Assembly: GCF_023091865.1 (NCBI RefSeq)
Contig: NZ_JAHXDI010000003.1
Location: forward strand, 1-64,000
Length of the DNA: 64,000 nucleotides
Direction of reading: 5' to 3'
DNA from: Chromohalobacter moromii
GTDB lineage: Bacteria; Pseudomonadota; Gammaproteobacteria; Pseudomonadales; Halomonadaceae
Positions 28,965-41,696 of this stretch are shown here, one piece after another (the first letter of the stretch is position 1; each line of letters begins with the position of its first letter). The notes beneath the pieces are model-generated. The model had not been told where the DNA came from and did not search any database. It saw only the letters and a list, made by a program, of their open reading frames with translations. The translations under genes and the position numbers were made by a program.

Positions 28965-29963
28965 TCAGCCCTCCCGCGCGGGCGGTGCCATGAACTCGGG
29001 GCCCACGGGATCCGTGACGTGCTCGTCGATGATGGCATCGATATCGCGTAGATCGCTGGCGGTCAGCGACCAACCGCCAAGCGCGTCAAGGGGCGTCACC
29101 TGATCCGGACGTCGTGCACCCCACAGGGCGATGGCATTGGGGTGGGAATCGAGCACCCAGCGTACCGCCAAGGCCAATACTGGCTTGTCGTGACGCTCGC
29201 GCGCGAGTTGCGTCAGCGCCTCGACCGCCGCCAGGTACTACGTGAAACGGGGGGACTGAAACTTGGGGTCGGATTGACGCAGATCGTCGCCGGTGAAGGC
29301 CGAATCCGCATGCATCTTGCCCGTCAACAAGCCACGACACAGCGCTCCATAGGCCAGAAAGACCAGTTCCTCGCGCTGCGCATAGGGAATGATGTCGCGC
29401 TCGGCATCGCGCTCGAACAGATTGAGCGGCGGCTGCACGCTGTGCAGCGGCGCTACCTCACGAAAGGCATCGCACTGCTCGGGGCTGAAGTTGCTGACGC
29501 CGACCGCGCGGATCTTGCCGGCACGATAGAGGCGCTGCATGGCGTTGGCGGTTTCCTCCATCGGCACCCGGGGGTCGGGCCAATGGATCTGGTACAGACC
29601 GATCGCTTCGGTGCGCAAGCGCCGCAGCGAGTCTTCCACCTCCTTTTCGATACGCGCCGCCGAGGCATTGCGCATCACGCCGTCGCTGCCTTCCTGCCAC
29701 TCGAGCGCCGTCTTGGTGGCGAGCACCACCTTGTCACGCTGCCCGTACTCGGCCAGCGCCCGACCGACGACCTCCTCGGAGTGCCCGAATCCATAGGCCG
29801 GCGCGGTATCGATCAGCGTAATGCCGCGATCCAGCGCGGCATGAATGGTACGCACCGCATTGGCGTCATCGGCTCCGCCCCATTTCCAACCACCGATGGC
29901 CCAGGTGCCGAGCCCCACTCGTGACGGCGTGAGGTCGGTCCCCGGTATGGTGATGCTTTCCAT
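28965..29963 (-). pseudogene. Aldo/keto reductase broken by in-frame amber codon
   Basis: The frame encodes a typical aldo/keto reductase from the ATG at 29963 (GGAG site seven bases upstream; MESITIPGTDLTPSRVGLG). It is interrupted by TAG at 29238-29240 after FQSPRFT. Reading continues in the same frame with YLAAVEALTQLARERHDKPV and then ALAVRWVLDSHP...LWGARRPDQ to a TGA at 28965-28967. The catalytic motifs DTAPAYGFG, LATKTALEW and YQIHWPD lie before the stop, and the C-terminal cofactor-binding part lies after it. One base change, for example CAG to TAG, explains the break. Without the stop it would encode 332 residues. The coding pattern after the stop is otherwise undamaged, so the mutation is recent or a base-calling error. 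The 241-residue truncated product would lack helices needed for NADP binding. Confidence 0.85.
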
Positions 29964-30083
29964 GTCGCTCTCCTTTGCCTGTCGACGGCATGCGTGCCGC
30001 TGCCTCGGAACGCTATCCAGCGTGGCCGCCACCGGCGGCTTTGACAAGATTTACCGGTGGGGAAAGCAGAGAACGTATACCCC

Positions 30084-30116
30084 GGGCGCCGCGACACGAG
30101 CCGGTGTCGGGCGCCC
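30084..30116. other. Hairpin downstream of nrdF
   Basis: GGGCGCC-G-CGACAC pairs with GTGTCG-GGCGCCC around a six-base loop, with one bulged base. No T run follows on either strand. It could help end nrdHIEF transcription, but this is weakly supported. Confidence 0.3.
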
Positions 30117-30174
30117 AGAAGTTGCCGATCGTTCAGTACGACAGCAAACGTTGATAGGACGTGTCGAGACTGAC

Positions 30175-31191
<1,017 letters not shown>

Positions 31192-31242
31192 TCACCCGTG
31201 CACCGGTAATCTCGATGGAGTGGTCGCGTGTGCTGCGACAGC

Positions 31243-33417
31243 TTACAGGGTGCAGGACACGCAGCCCTCGACTTCCGTGCCTTCCAGCGCGGCCTGGCGC
31301 AGACGCACGTAGTACAGCGTCTTGATGCCCCGGCGCCAGGCGTAGATCTGCGCCCGGTTGATATCGCGCGTGGTCGCGGTATCGCGGAAGAACAGCGTCA
31401 GCGACAGGCCCTGATCGACGTGCTGCGTGGCCTCGGCGTAAGTGTCGATGATCGCCTCGGGGCCGATCTCATAGGCGTCCTGGTAGTATTCCTGGTTGTC
31501 GTCGTTGAGATACGGCGCCGGGTAATAGACGCGCCCCAGCTTGCCTTCCTTACGGATCTCTATCTTCGACACCACCGGGTGAATGCTCGACGTCGAATGG
31601 TTGATATAGGAAATCGAACCGGTCGGCGGCACCGCCTGGAGGTTACGATTGAAGAGCCCATGCGCCATGACCGACGCCTTGAGCTCGCGCCAATCGTCTT
31701 GGGTCGGCACATGGATGCCGGCCTTGTCGAACAGCTCGCGAACACGCGCGGTACGCGGGCCCCACGTCTGCTCGGTATACTTGTCGAAGTACACGCCGCT
31801 GGCATAGTCCGAGTCCGCGAAGCCAGCGAACGCCACGCCCCGCTCGATGGCCAGCTGGTTGGAGGCGCGCAGCGCGTGATAGGTCACGGTGTAGAAGTAG
31901 AGGTTGGTGAAATCCAAACCTTCTTCGCTGCCGTAATGAATATGCTCGCGGGCCAAGTAACCGTGCAGGTTCATCTGTCCCAGGCCGATGGCATGCGAAT
32001 GCTTGTTGGCCTCGGAAATCGACGGCACCGAGCGGATATCGCTCATCTCGGAGACTGCCGTCAGCCCGCGAATCGCGGTTTCGACCGTGGCGCCGAAGTC
32101 CGAAGAGTCCATGGTCCTGGCGATGTTCAGCGAGCCGAGGTTGCAGGAGATGTCCTCGCCGATACGCTCATAGCCCAGATCCGCCTCGTAATCGGACGGC
32201 GTGTTGACCTGCAGGATCTCCGAGCACAGGTTGCTCATGTTGATGCGGCCGGCAATCGGATTGGCGCGATTCACCGTGTCCTCGAACATCACGTACGGAT
32301 AGCCCGACTCGAACTGGACCTCCGCCAGCGTCTGGAATAGCTCGCGCGCGCTGATCTTGGTCTTGCGAATACGCGCGTCGTCGACCATCTCGTAATACTT
32401 CTCGGTGACGCTGATATCGCCGAACGGCTTGCCATAGACGCTCTCGACATCATAGGGCGAGAACAAATACATCGGCTCGTTGCGCTTGGCCAGCTCGAAG
32501 GTGATGTCGGGAATCACCACGCCCAGCGATAGCGTCTTGATGCGGATCTTCTCGTCGGCGTTCTCGCGCTTGGTGTCGAGGAAGCGCAGGATGTCCGGGT
32601 GGTGCGCGTTGAGATACACCGCGCCAGCCCCCTGCCGCGCGCCTAGCTGGTTGGCGTAGGAGAAGGCATCTTCGAGCATCTTCATGATCGGGATGATGCC
32701 CGATGACTGATTCTCGATATGCTTGATCGGCGCGCCCGCCTCGCGGATGTTGCTGAGCAGGAACGCCACGCCGCCGCCACGCTTGGAGAGCTGCAACGCC
32801 GAGTTGATGGAGCGCCCGATGGACTCCATGTTGTCCTCGATGCGAAGCAGAAAGCAGGACACCAGCTCGCCGCGCTGCTTCTTGCCGCAGTTGAGAAACG
32901 TCGGCGTGGCCGGCTGAAAGCGTCCGTGGATGATTTCATCCATCAGCTGCTGAGCCACCGTCTCGTCACCCTGCGCCAAGGTCAGCGCGACCATGCATAC
33001 ACGATCTTCGAAACGCTCGAGGTAACGGCGCCCATCGAAGGTCTTGAGCGTATAACTGGTGTAGTACTTGAACGCGCCGAGAAAGCTTTGAAAGCGGAAC
33101 TTCACGGCATAGGCGCGCTCGAACAGCGACTTGATGAAGGCGAAGTCGTACTGGTCGAGCACCCCTTTCTCGTAATAGTTCTTCGCGACCAGATACTCGA
33201 GTTTTTCCGCCAGCGAATGGAAGAAAACCGTATTCTGGTTGACGTGCTGCAGGAAGTACTGACGCGACGCCTCGCGGTCCGCCTGCAGTTGCAGGCGCCC
33301 CTCGTTATCGTAGAGGTTGAGCATCGCATTGAGGGCGTGATAGTCCAGCGTCTGCGTCGTGCGGCTCAGCTCGACGGAGGACGTGTTCTCGGTAGTTTCC
33401 ACGGTGTCATCCAGCAT
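31243..33417 (-). CDS. nrdE: Class Ib ribonucleotide reductase alpha subunit
   Basis: A 724-residue NrdE, the catalytic subunit. It contains the radical and thiol residues in the conserved core, for example [10 protein letters not shown], and ends with the redox-active pair GCVSCTL that NrdH reduces. It lacks the N-terminal ATP cone of class Ia enzymes, as usual for class Ib. The ATG follows GGAG with seven bases of spacing and overlaps the nrdI coding region by 11 bases, consistent with coupled translation. Confidence 0.95.
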   Translation of the reverse strand: MLDDTVETTENTSSVELSRTTQTLDYHALNAMLNLYDNEGRLQLQADREASRQYFLQHVNQNTVFFHSLAEKLEYLVAKNYYEKGVLDQYDFAFIKSLFERAYAVKFRFQSFLGAFKYYTSYTLKTFDGRRYLERFEDRVCMVALTLAQGDETVAQQLMDEIIHGRFQPATPTFLNCGKKQRGELVSCFLLRIEDNMESIGRSINSALQLSKRGGGVAFLLSNIREAGAPIKHIENQSSGIIPIMKMLEDAFSYANQLGARQGAGAVYLNAHHPDILRFLDTKRENADEKIRIKTLSLGVVIPDITFELAKRNEPMYLFSPYDVESVYGKPFGDISVTEKYYEMVDDARIRKTKISARELFQTLAEVQFESGYPYVMFEDTVNRANPIAGRINMSNLCSEILQVNTPSDYEADLGYERIGEDISCNLGSLNIARTMDSSDFGATVETAIRGLTAVSEMSDIRSVPSISEANKHSHAIGLGQMNLHGYLAREHIHYGSEEGLDFTNLYFYTVTYHALRASNQLAIERGVAFAGFADSDYASGVYFDKYTEQTWGPRTARVRELFDKAGIHVPTQDDWRELKASVMAHGLFNRNLQAVPPTGSISYINHSTSSIHPVVSKIEIRKEGKLGRVYYPAPYLNDDNQEYYQDAYEIGPEAIIDTYAEATQHVDQGLSLTLFFRDTATTRDINRAQIYAWRRGIKTLYYVRLRQAALEGTEVEGCVSCTL

Positions 33418-33811
33418 ATGTCATCTCCGTCGCCAGGCAGCCATGCACCTTGGCGACATCCTCGGGCGTTCCCATCAGTTCGAAACGGTGCAGCAGCGGC
33501 ACCTGGCACTTGTGCGCTACCACACGACCGGCCAAGCCGAAGGCGGCACCGAAGTTGGTATTGCCGCCGGCCACCACGCCTTCGATCAAGGTCCGGTTGT
33601 GGGGGTCGTTCAAGAACCGGATCACCGGCCCTGGTACCGCCGTACGTGGATCGCCATCGCCATACGTCGGCAAAATCAAGATATAGGGGCGCTCCACGCG
33701 CAACGGGGCTTCGTTGCGACTACGCGGGATGGCCTGCGCCGACACGTCGAGCTTTTCGACGAAGCGCCGCGTATTGCCCGATTGCGTGGAAAAGTACACT
33801 ACATCGCGCAT
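33407..33811 (-). CDS. nrdI: Flavodoxin-like NrdI
   Basis: A 134-residue NrdI. The FMN phosphate loop is [10 protein letters not shown] near residue 8, and [10 protein letters not shown] contributes to the flavin site. NrdI supplies the oxidant that assembles the dimanganese-tyrosyl radical in NrdF. The gene sits between nrdH and nrdE, as in enterobacteria, and its 3' end overlaps nrdE. Confidence 0.93.
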   Translation of the reverse strand: MRDVVYFSTQSGNTRRFVEKLDVSAQAIPRSRNEAPLRVERPYILILPTYGDGDPRTAVPGPVIRFLNDPHNRTLIEGVVAGGNTNFGAAFGLAGRVVAHKCQVPLLHRFELMGTPEDVAKVHGCLATEMTYAG

Positions 33812-33826
33812 GCTGCCCCCTTCCCC

Positions 33827-34051
33827 TCACGCGAGTTGGCGAATCAGCTCGGGACGAAAACCTGACCAATGCTGCGACTCCGCCGCCACGACCACCGGCA
33901 ACTGGCGATAGCCCAGCGATTCGACGGTCCGTACCGCCTCGGGATCCGTACTGATATCCACCACCGTGTAGTCGATTCCCTGCTTGTCGAGGGCGCGATA
34001 GGTGGCGTGGCATTGCATGCAATTCGGCTTGCTGTAAATCTTAATGCTCAT
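33827..34051 (-). CDS. nrdH: Glutaredoxin-like NrdH
   Basis: A 74-residue thioredoxin-fold protein with the active site CMQC at residues 11-14 and the closing motif WSGFRPELIR typical of NrdH. It reduces the C-terminal cysteine pair of NrdE, drawing electrons from thioredoxin reductase. The start at 34051 (MSIKIYSKPN) fits the family length; an upstream in-frame ATG would add 20 unmatched residues. It is the first gene of nrdHIEF. Confidence 0.92.
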   Translation of the reverse strand: MSIKIYSKPNCMQCHATYRALDKQGIDYTVVDISTDPEAVRTVESLGYRQLPVVVAAESQHWSGFRPELIRQLA

Positions 34052-34351
34052 GAGAATGATAAGCCTTTGTTTTCGCAACGAAGCGAGGTAAGACGAAAAA
34101 TAATCGATCAAGGATGACGCGATGCCGCATCAGGCACCGCATCTCAATACACCACATATGGTAGTACAAAACGGGACGTGGTGTATATCTGGTAAGAAAT
34201 GAAGAAACGTAACTAGCGGGATGTCGACAAAGCAGACGCAGGAAGACACGACGGAGTTGGACGAAGAAGCGGAGTCTACACGAGATGAACTAGCATTTTG
34301 AGACCATTTTCAACGCTGCATTGCCGAGTGCCGTCCTTGGATAAAACCCTT
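34052..34351. promoter_or_regulatory. nrdH upstream region
   Basis: A 300-base gap between nrdH and the hydroxylase gene. It contains two NrdR-like boxes. A possible minus-strand promoter (TTTTGT, 16 bases, TATTGA) brackets the better box. No ORF is supported. Confidence 0.45.
34149..34195. promoter_or_regulatory. Tandem NrdR-like boxes
   Basis: ACACCACATATGGTAG (34149-34164) matches 11 of 16 positions of the NrdR consensus ACACWATATATWGTGT. A weaker element at 34180-34195 matches 8 of 16. The 31-base offset is three helical turns, as expected for paired NrdR boxes. Confidence 0.5.
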
Positions 34352-35584
34352 TCAGCGACGCACGGGCGACTTGGCCAGATAACCTTCCATCAGCCACTGA
34401 AGCGGCGCGGCCTGGCGCGCGGCCCCCAAGGCCAAATGGCGCACGAGACGTGCCGGCGGCCGCGTATCGCTATATAACGCCACCAGCGCTCGCGAGGCAT
34501 GCCACAGCGGCAGAATCGCGCGCTGATGGTGACGTGCATAGCTCGCCAGGCCCGCCGCTGCACCGACATCCTCCACCGCCTTGCCGTGATGCGTCAGCGC
34601 CTCGACCAGCCGACGCACACTGGCCAACCCGACGTTGAAGCCATGCGCCGTGACCGGGTGTAACCCCACTGCCGCATCGCCCACCAACGCCACGCGATCG
34701 GCGACCAGATGCTCGGCACGGCTGACCGTGAGCGGATAATCGTGCAACGCATCGAGGCACGTCATCTCGCCCACACTGCCTTGATACAGCCGCGTCGCCT
34801 CCGCCGCGAATGCGTCAGACGACAACGCCTTGAGCCACTCAGCGTCGTGCGGCGGCAGCGTCATCACCAGCGACGCGGTATCGCCCGCCAGTGGTAGCAA
34901 CGCCAAGCCACGCTCGCCGTGAAACCACGACCACGTCGTCTGCTGGTGGGGACGCGAATGCGCCATGCGGCGCACCAGCAGACGCTGGCCGGTATCGTGA
35001 ATCTGCGCGGAGAGCCCCGCCAGGCGACGCGTCGCCGACAAACGGCCATCGGCGGCCACCACCAGACGCGCGGGAATGTGCGTCTGGTCTTCGAGCCACA
35101 CACTACGCCCGCCAGCGCCGGTGCCCAATGCGCTCACCCGGCGCCCGGTGACGAGCTCGATACGCTCGACGCCCTGCACCGCCTCGAACGCGGCACGCCG
35201 AATGACGTGGTTGGCGACGAGCTGGCCAATACTGTCTTGGCCCTCTCTCCCTTGGTCCTTTCCTCGTGCACTGGCCAGGGTCATGCCCCGCGGGCTGGCG
35301 CCATTATAGAGATGCGCCTCGCGAATCGGTGCCATCTGTTTTGCGGGGATGTCGATGCCCGCCGCCGCCAGTTGCTCACGCGAGGCATGGGTCAGAGCGA
35401 TCTCACGCCCGTCGTCGTCAGGCGAGGCCAACGCCGTGTACGGCGCGGCATCGATCAACGTCACCGACAAATCCAGCGCCGCCAGCTCCAATGCCAGGCA
35501 CAGCCCGACCGGTCCCGCGCCGACGATCACGACATCTTTGATAGCGATATCCTTAAGCGCGACATCTCTGGCAGGTTGCGACAT
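34352..35584 (-). CDS. UbiH/Coq6-family flavin hydroxylase, possibly UbiM
   Basis: A 410-residue flavoprotein monooxygenase of the UbiH/UbiF/UbiI/Coq6 group. The FAD-binding VVIVGAGPVGLCLALELA is near residue 19, and a second FAD motif reads VGDAAVGLHPVTAHGFNVGL near 305. In most family members the second motif is HPxAGQGxNLG; the TAHG version seems closer to UbiM, a stand-alone demethoxyubiquinol hydroxylase, but this is from memory. It likely adds a ring hydroxyl during ubiquinone synthesis. The start at 35584 has GGAGGG just upstream. No other ubi gene is nearby. Confidence 0.75.
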   Translation of the reverse strand: MSQPARDVALKDIAIKDVVIVGAGPVGLCLALELAALDLSVTLIDAAPYTALASPDDDGREIALTHASREQLAAAGIDIPAKQMAPIREAHLYNGASPRGMTLASARGKDQGREGQDSIGQLVANHVIRRAAFEAVQGVERIELVTGRRVSALGTGAGGRSVWLEDQTHIPARLVVAADGRLSATRRLAGLSAQIHDTGQRLLVRRMAHSRPHQQTTWSWFHGERGLALLPLAGDTASLVMTLPPHDAEWLKALSSDAFAAEATRLYQGSVGEMTCLDALHDYPLTVSRAEHLVADRVALVGDAAVGLHPVTAHGFNVGLASVRRLVEALTHHGKAVEDVGAAAGLASYARHHQRAILPLWHASRALVALYSDTRPPARLVRHLALGAARQAAPLQWLMEGYLAKSPVRR

Positions 35585-35692
35585 GCACCCTCCGCATCGA
35601 ATGAGCGTACCCAGACTAGGCACGCCACCATCATAATCGACACGACGCTCGCGCGTCGTAAGCGTGACAATGGGTCGCTATGTACGAAAAGT

Positions 35693-35729
35693 CGGAATGA
35701 CGACCCGGCAAGACCAAGTCGTCATTCCG
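35693..35729 (-). terminator. Terminator of class I aldolase
   Basis: A perfect 12-bp stem (CGGAATGACGAC / GTCGTCATTCCG) with a 13-base loop, followed on the minus strand by ACTTTT. It is 20 bases after the fbaB stop. Confidence 0.75.
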
Positions 35730-35749
35730 TATCACTGGATCGCCTTGGG

Positions 35750-36802
<1,053 letters not shown>

Positions 36803-36998
36803 GTAGTTTCCTCCCTGTCATCCAAGCCTGGCTATGCGCACGGCGTGGCAGCCGACGTCGATCGTCAGGCTGGCACATGCTTGTGGAGCATAGCAATTCA
36901 CGCCCGCGACGTAAGCGTCAATGTCGCGTCCGGCATCCGCCGCGTGCTCTGGTATGATGCGCATCAATCTCCGGCACACTCATGCAAGGGCCATCCGC

Positions 36999-37364
36999 AT
37001 GCTGTCCATCCTACGGGGTTTTCTGATTCTGACGGCGTTTTTGATGCTTGGCGACATCACCGTCGAGCTATTCGCACTCCCGCTCTCCAGCGGGGTGGCC
37101 GGTATGTTATTGCTCACCCTCTGGCTGTTGCTGCGCCGCCGTTTGAGCCACGACCTCGGCGCCGCCAGCCAACCGCTGATCGGTATGCTGGCGCTACTCA
37201 TCATGCCCGGCGTCGTCGGCATCTTCTTCCAGGCCGACGAATTCAGCGGCCAATGGCTGACCATCTTCATCGCTCTTATCCTGGGCACGCTGCTCAGCTC
37301 GTTAACCACGCTGTGGCTGATGCAACGCCTGGTTGCCTCGCCCCGGGAGCGGCCGCATGAGTGA
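36999..37364 (+). CDS. CidA/LrgA family membrane protein
   Basis: A 121-residue protein with four hydrophobic segments and the family motif MLSILRGFLILTAFLMLGD. CidA/LrgA proteins are holin-like and pair with CidB/LrgB. In some bacteria the pair transports pyruvate or related short acids or affects lysis. The start at 36999 is preceded by AAGGG; upstream in-frame ATGs would add a hydrophilic extension unlike the family. The stop overlaps the lrgB start by eight bases. Confidence 0.85.
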   Translation: MLSILRGFLILTAFLMLGDITVELFALPLSSGVAGMLLLTLWLLLRRRLSHDLGAASQPLIGMLALLIMPGVVGIFFQADEFSGQWLTIFIALILGTLLSSLTTLWLMQRLVASPRERPHE

Positions 37365-38085
37365 GCTTTTACTCCGCCTGGAAAGCCTGGCCCACACGCT
37401 CCCGCAACGCCCCGAAACAGCCATCGTGCTCACCCTGGCGGCCTATTTCGCAGGCCTGCGACTCTTTAACTGGCTGCGCTCGCCCGCCTGGTGTCCCCCC
37501 ATTCTGCTCGCCGCCTGCCTGCTGGCCGGCTTGCTGGCACTTTTGCCACTCGGCTACACCGAATACCACCGTGGCGTCAGCTGGCTGACCTGGTTGCTGG
37601 GTCCCGCTACCGTTGCGCTGGGCGTACCGCTCTACCAGCAGGTGCATCACATTCGAACATTGTGGAAGCCCATCGTGCTGACCTTGCCCCCTGCGGCGAT
37701 CCTGGCCGCGGGCTATGCCGTGGGTATCGCCTGGCTACTGGATGCCCCGCCGACGGTACTCGCCTCGCTGGCACCCAAATCGGTGACCGCGCCCATCGCC
37801 ATGGGCATCGTCGAGGAGCTGCGGGGCTCGGTTCCGCTGTTGATGGGCGCCTTGCTGATCACCGGGGTGATGGCCACGCTCAGCATCACGCTGTTGGCGC
37901 GCTGGGGAAACATCCACGATCCGCGCGTCATCGGCTTCGCGCTGGGCGTCAACGGCCACGCCATCGGCACCGTGCGTGCCTTCGATATCGGCCCCACCGC
38001 CGGCGCCTTCGCCTCGCTGGGCATGAGCCTGACCGGTGTGTTCACGGCGCTATGGCTGCCAATGATGTGGTATTTCGTGGGTTAG
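37357..38085 (+). CDS. LrgB/CidB family membrane protein
   Basis: A 242-residue membrane protein with about eight hydrophobic segments and the family core SVTAPIAMGIVEELRGS. It is the larger partner of the CidA/LrgA protein encoded just upstream, and the two overlap by eight bases. The start has GGGAG eight bases upstream. The physiological role in this organism is not shown by sequence. Confidence 0.88.
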   Translation: MSELLLRLESLAHTLPQRPETAIVLTLAAYFAGLRLFNWLRSPAWCPPILLAACLLAGLLALLPLGYTEYHRGVSWLTWLLGPATVALGVPLYQQVHHIRTLWKPIVLTLPPAAILAAGYAVGIAWLLDAPPTVLASLAPKSVTAPIAMGIVEELRGSVPLLMGALLITGVMATLSITLLARWGNIHDPRVIGFALGVNGHAIGTVRAFDIGPTAGAFASLGMSLTGVFTALWLPMMWYFVG

Positions 38086-38223
38086 ATCTCGCCTGTAGTG
38101 ACATGAGCTCCCAAGCTGAATCGTTTCATGTCATGCCGACGTCACGCGGTCTTGGGCAAGTGGGGCGTAACTGCGCTAACATCGGCGCTTCACTGTCGAA
38201 GCGGGGCTCCCGAGCGTCTGTCC

Positions 38224-39315
38224 ATGTCCTATCGCATCGCCATCAATGGTTACGGCCGTATCGGCCAATGTGTCCTGCGAGCCCTCACCGAGCGCCATGC
38301 GACTGACTTGGTCGTCGTCGCCATCAACGAGCTTTCCGATCTCGATACCATCGCCTACCTGACGCGCTACGACACCACTCATGGGCGCTTCCCCGACCAG
38401 GTGGAAACCCGCGACGGCGCGCTGGTCATCGACGGTCATGCCATCCGCGTGCTGTCCGAGTCCGACCCCTCGCGCCTGCCCTGGGATGAACTGGGCATCG
38501 ACCTGGTGCTGGAATGCTCGGGTAGCTTCAAGGATCGCGCCACCGCCGAGGGGCATATCGCCGCCGGCGCCCAACGGCTGCTGTTCTCGCAGCCCGCCGA
38601 GGCCGATGTCGACGCCACCATCGTGCATGGCATCAACGACGCCGAGCTGCGTGCCGACATGCGCATCGTCTCCGCCGCGTCCTGCACCACCAACTGTCTG
38701 GTGCCGCTGTTGACGGTGATCGACGAGGCCCTGGGGCTCGAGCATGGCGTGACCACCACCATTCACTCGGCGATGAACGACCAACCGGTGATCGATGCCT
38801 ACCACAAGACCGATCTACGCCTGACGCGCTCGGCCATGCATTCGATCATCCCCGTGGACACCGGCTTGGCCCGTGGCATCGAACGCCTCATGCCGCATCT
38901 GGCCGGGCGCTTCGAGTGCCTGCACGTGCGTGTGCCGACCATCAACGTCTCGGCCATGGACATGGCACTTTCGGTGCGCGAGGCCACCTCGGCCGAGCAG
39001 GTCAATGCGCTGTTGCAGGCCGCCAGCCACGAGCGCCTCAACGGCCTGCTCGGCCATACCCAGGAACCGGTGACGTCGGTCGACTTCAACCACGATCCGC
39101 GCTCGGGTATCGTGGACGCCACCCAGACCCGCGTGGCCGGCAGCCATCTGATCAAGATGCTGTGCTGGTTCGACAACGAGTGGGGCTTCGCCAACCGCAT
39201 GCTCGACGTGGCGACGCACTGGCTGGCACTCGCCGCCCAGAACGCTCCCGCTTCGACGACGTGCACCGCGCCCTCGACCTCCTCGTTGTCGTCTGACATC
39301 CCTTCACCCAAGTGA
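38224..39315 (+). CDS. epd: Erythrose-4-phosphate dehydrogenase
   Basis: A 363-residue member of the GAPDH fold. NGYGRIGQ near residue 8 binds NAD, INEL at 34-37 replaces the INDL typical of GAPDH, and the catalytic Cys154 is in SAASCTTNC. The [20 protein letters not shown] run and position before pgk-fba point to Epd. Epd oxidises erythrose 4-phosphate to 4-phosphoerythronate for pyridoxal phosphate synthesis. A side activity as GAPDH is possible, and the call against GapB is by motif and context. A Ser/Thr/Ala/Pro-rich tail of about 25 residues follows the usual C-terminus. The ribosome site is weak. Confidence 0.82.
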   Translation: MSYRIAINGYGRIGQCVLRALTERHATDLVVVAINELSDLDTIAYLTRYDTTHGRFPDQVETRDGALVIDGHAIRVLSESDPSRLPWDELGIDLVLECSGSFKDRATAEGHIAAGAQRLLFSQPAEADVDATIVHGINDAELRADMRIVSAASCTTNCLVPLLTVIDEALGLEHGVTTTIHSAMNDQPVIDAYHKTDLRLTRSAMHSIIPVDTGLARGIERLMPHLAGRFECLHVRVPTINVSAMDMALSVREATSAEQVNALLQAASHERLNGLLGHTQEPVTSVDFNHDPRSGIVDATQTRVAGSHLIKMLCWFDNEWGFANRMLDVATHWLALAAQNAPASTTCTAPSTSSLSSDIPSPK

Positions 39316-39326
39316 GGAACACGCCC

Positions 39327-40490
39327 ATGAACGTGCGCAAGATGACCGATCTGGATCTCGCCGGAAAACGTGTACTGATTCGTGAAGACCTCAACGTGCC
39401 CATCAAGGGCGACCAAGTCACCAGCGACGCGCGCCTGCGCGCCTGCCTGCCGACCATCCAGGCCGCGCTCGACGCCGGCGCTCGGGTGATGCTGATGAGC
39501 CACCTGGGCCGCCCCACCGAGGGCGAGCCCGCCGATGAATTCTCGCTCGCCCCGGTGGCGACGCACCTCGGCAAGCTGCTGGGCCGCGAGGTACGCCTGG
39601 AAAAGGACTACCTCGACGGCAGCGTCGATATCGCCGAGGGTGAGGTGGTGCTGCTCGAGAACGTGCGCTACAACACCGGCGAGAAGAAGGACGACGAGGC
39701 ACTGGCCAAGACCTACGCCGCGCTCTGCGATGTCTACGTGATGGACGCTTTCGGTACTGCGCATCGCGCCCAGGCCTCGACCCATGGCGTGGCGCGATAC
39801 GCACCCACCGCCTGTGCGGGCCCCTTGCTGGCAGGCGAACTCGACGCGCTGGAAAAGGCGCTGGCCACGCCGGCACGCCCGATGCTGGCCATCGTCGGTG
39901 GCTCCAAGGTATCCACCAAGCTCGACGTGCTCACCGCACTGTCCGAAAAGTGCGACCAGTTGATCGTCGGCGGCGGCATCGCCAACACCTTCATCGCCGC
40001 CGCGGGCTACAACGTCGGCAAGTCGCTGCATGAAGCGGACCTGGTCGATCAAGCCAAGGCCTTCATGGCCAAGGTCGATATTCCACTGCCTTCCGACGTA
40101 GTGGTCGCCACCGAATTCTCCGAGCAGGCCGAGGCCAAAGTGAAGCCGGTCGACCAGCTCAACGACGACGACATGATCCTCGACATAGGCCCGGATACCG
40201 CCAAGCGCTTCGCCGCGCTGCTCGAAAACGCCGGCACCATCCTATGGAATGGCCCCGTCGGCGTGTTCGAGATCGACCAGTTCGGCAAAGGCACCGAGAC
40301 GCTCTCGCGTGCCATCGCCGCCAGTTCGGCGTTCTCCATCGCCGGTGGCGGCGACACCCTGGCGGCCATCGACAAGTACGGCGTCGCCGATGACGTCTCC
40401 TACATTTCCACCGGCGGCGGCGCCTTCCTCGAATACGTGGAAGGCAAGCAACTCCCCGCCGTGGCGGCGCTCGAAGCCGCCTCCCGGTAG
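39327..40490 (+). CDS. pgk: Phosphoglycerate kinase
   Basis: A 387-residue PGK. The N-terminal substrate domain has [12 protein letters not shown] and [12 protein letters not shown], and the C-terminal nucleotide domain has [13 protein letters not shown]. It interconverts 1,3-bisphosphoglycerate and 3-phosphoglycerate with ATP. GAGG lies eight bases before the ATG at 39327. The order epd-pgk-fba is conserved among many gammaproteobacteria and is probably one operon. Confidence 0.96.
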   Translation: MNVRKMTDLDLAGKRVLIREDLNVPIKGDQVTSDARLRACLPTIQAALDAGARVMLMSHLGRPTEGEPADEFSLAPVATHLGKLLGREVRLEKDYLDGSVDIAEGEVVLLENVRYNTGEKKDDEALAKTYAALCDVYVMDAFGTAHRAQASTHGVARYAPTACAGPLLAGELDALEKALATPARPMLAIVGGSKVSTKLDVLTALSEKCDQLIVGGGIANTFIAAAGYNVGKSLHEADLVDQAKAFMAKVDIPLPSDVVVATEFSEQAEAKVKPVDQLNDDDMILDIGPDTAKRFAALLENAGTILWNGPVGVFEIDQFGKGTETLSRAIAASSAFSIAGGGDTLAAIDKYGVADDVSYISTGGGAFLEYVEGKQLPAVAALEAASR

Positions 40491-40560
40491 GCCTGACTCA
40501 CTACGGCACGACTTATAACTACGAATTATAACTAACTACTCAAGCCACTACGTCACGATC

Positions 40561-40582
40561 GGCGGCCTGCGGGCCGCCTTGT
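40561..40582 (+). other. Hairpin between pgk and fba
   Basis: GGCGGCC and GGCCGCC pair around a TGCG loop, followed by a weak T-containing stretch (TTGTACTTCT). It may attenuate or process the epd-pgk-fba transcript; termination is not certain. Confidence 0.4.
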
Positions 40583-40606
40583 ACTTCTAGAGGAATCACA
40601 CTCCCC

Positions 40607-41671
40607 ATGGCTCTGATCAGCCTGCGTCAACTGCTCGACCACGCCGCCGAACACGCCTACGGCGTTCCCGCGTTCAACGTCAACAACCTGGAACAGATGC
40701 GTGCCATCATGGAGGCCGCCGACCGCACCGACTCGCCGGTGATCGTCCAGGCCTCCGCGGGCGCCCGCAAATACGCCGGCGCGCCCTTCCTGCGTCATCT
40801 GATCCAGGCCGCCGTGGAAGAATTTCCACATATCCCGGTGGTCATGCACCAGGACCATGGCACCAGCCCCGGCGTGTGCCAGCGCTCCATCCAGCTCGGC
40901 TTCTCATCGGTGATGATGGACGGCTCGCTCAAGGAAGACGGCAAGACCCCCGCCGACTACGCCTATAACGTCGACGTCACCCGTCGCGCGGTGGAAATGG
41001 CGCACGCCTGTGGCGTCTCGGTGGAAGGCGAGCTGGGTTGCCTGGGCTCGCTGGAAACCGGCCAGGCCGGCGAGGAAGACGGCGTCGGCGCCGAAGGCAC
41101 GCTGGATCACAGCCAGCTGCTGACCGACCCGGAAGAGGCCGCGCAGTTCGTCGCCGCCACCCAGGTCGACGCCCTGGCCATCGCCATCGGCACCAGCCAC
41201 GGCGCCTACAAGTTCACGCGGCCGCCGACCGGCGACATCCTCTCCATCCAACGCATCAAGGAAATTCACGACCGCATCCCCGACACGCACCTGGTGATGC
41301 ACGGCTCAAGCTCGGTACCGCAGGAATGGCTGGAGACCATCAACGCGCACGGCGGCGAAATTCCCGAGACCTACGGCGTGCCGGTGGAAGAAATCGTCGA
41401 AGGCATCAAGCACGGCGTGCGCAAGGTCAACATCGACACTGACCTGCGTCTGGCCTCCACCGGCGCGGTGCGTCGCTTCCTGGCCGAAAACCCCAGCGAA
41501 TTCGATCCGCGCAAGTTCCTCAAGGAAAGCGTCACCGCCATGCGCGATGTGTGCATCCAACGCTTCGAAGCCTTCGGCACCGCCGGCCAGGCCAGCAAGA
41601 TCGCCCCGCTCAACCTCGAGCGCATGTTCGAGCGTTATGCGAGCGGTGAGTTGAAGCCGAAGGTGTCGTAA
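40607..41671 (+). CDS. fba: Fructose-bisphosphate aldolase, class II
   Basis: A 354-residue class II zinc aldolase of the CbbA-like subclass. The zinc motif HQDHGTS is near residue 85, the acidic helper segment is [12 protein letters not shown] near 140, and GTSHGAYKF and HGSSSVP complete the active site. It makes or splits fructose 1,6-bisphosphate and can also act on sedoheptulose bisphosphate in this subclass. It is the third gene of the epd-pgk-fba group and converges with the ABC transporter operon. Confidence 0.93.
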   Translation: MALISLRQLLDHAAEHAYGVPAFNVNNLEQMRAIMEAADRTDSPVIVQASAGARKYAGAPFLRHLIQAAVEEFPHIPVVMHQDHGTSPGVCQRSIQLGFSSVMMDGSLKEDGKTPADYAYNVDVTRRAVEMAHACGVSVEGELGCLGSLETGQAGEEDGVGAEGTLDHSQLLTDPEEAAQFVAATQVDALAIAIGTSHGAYKFTRPPTGDILSIQRIKEIHDRIPDTHLVMHGSSSVPQEWLETINAHGGEIPETYGVPVEEIVEGIKHGVRKVNIDTDLRLASTGAVRRFLAENPSEFDPRKFLKESVTAMRDVCIQRFEAFGTAGQASKIAPLNLERMFERYASGELKPKVS

Positions 41672-41696
41672 GATCCCATCGGTGTGACGGTAGTAG

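Noticed and set aside
29238-29240. Amber codon as pyrrolysine or programmed readthrough
   Set aside because: No pyl genes or structure suggests this, and the family needs no such residue here; a nonsense mutation is simpler.
34049-34063. Fur box over the nrdH start
   Set aside because: Only about 10 of 14 positions of a 7-1-7 Fur site match, with a poor second half-site.
38799-40052. Long minus-strand ORF opposite epd and pgk
   Set aside because: Antisense of two conserved glycolytic genes; no motif or start signal.
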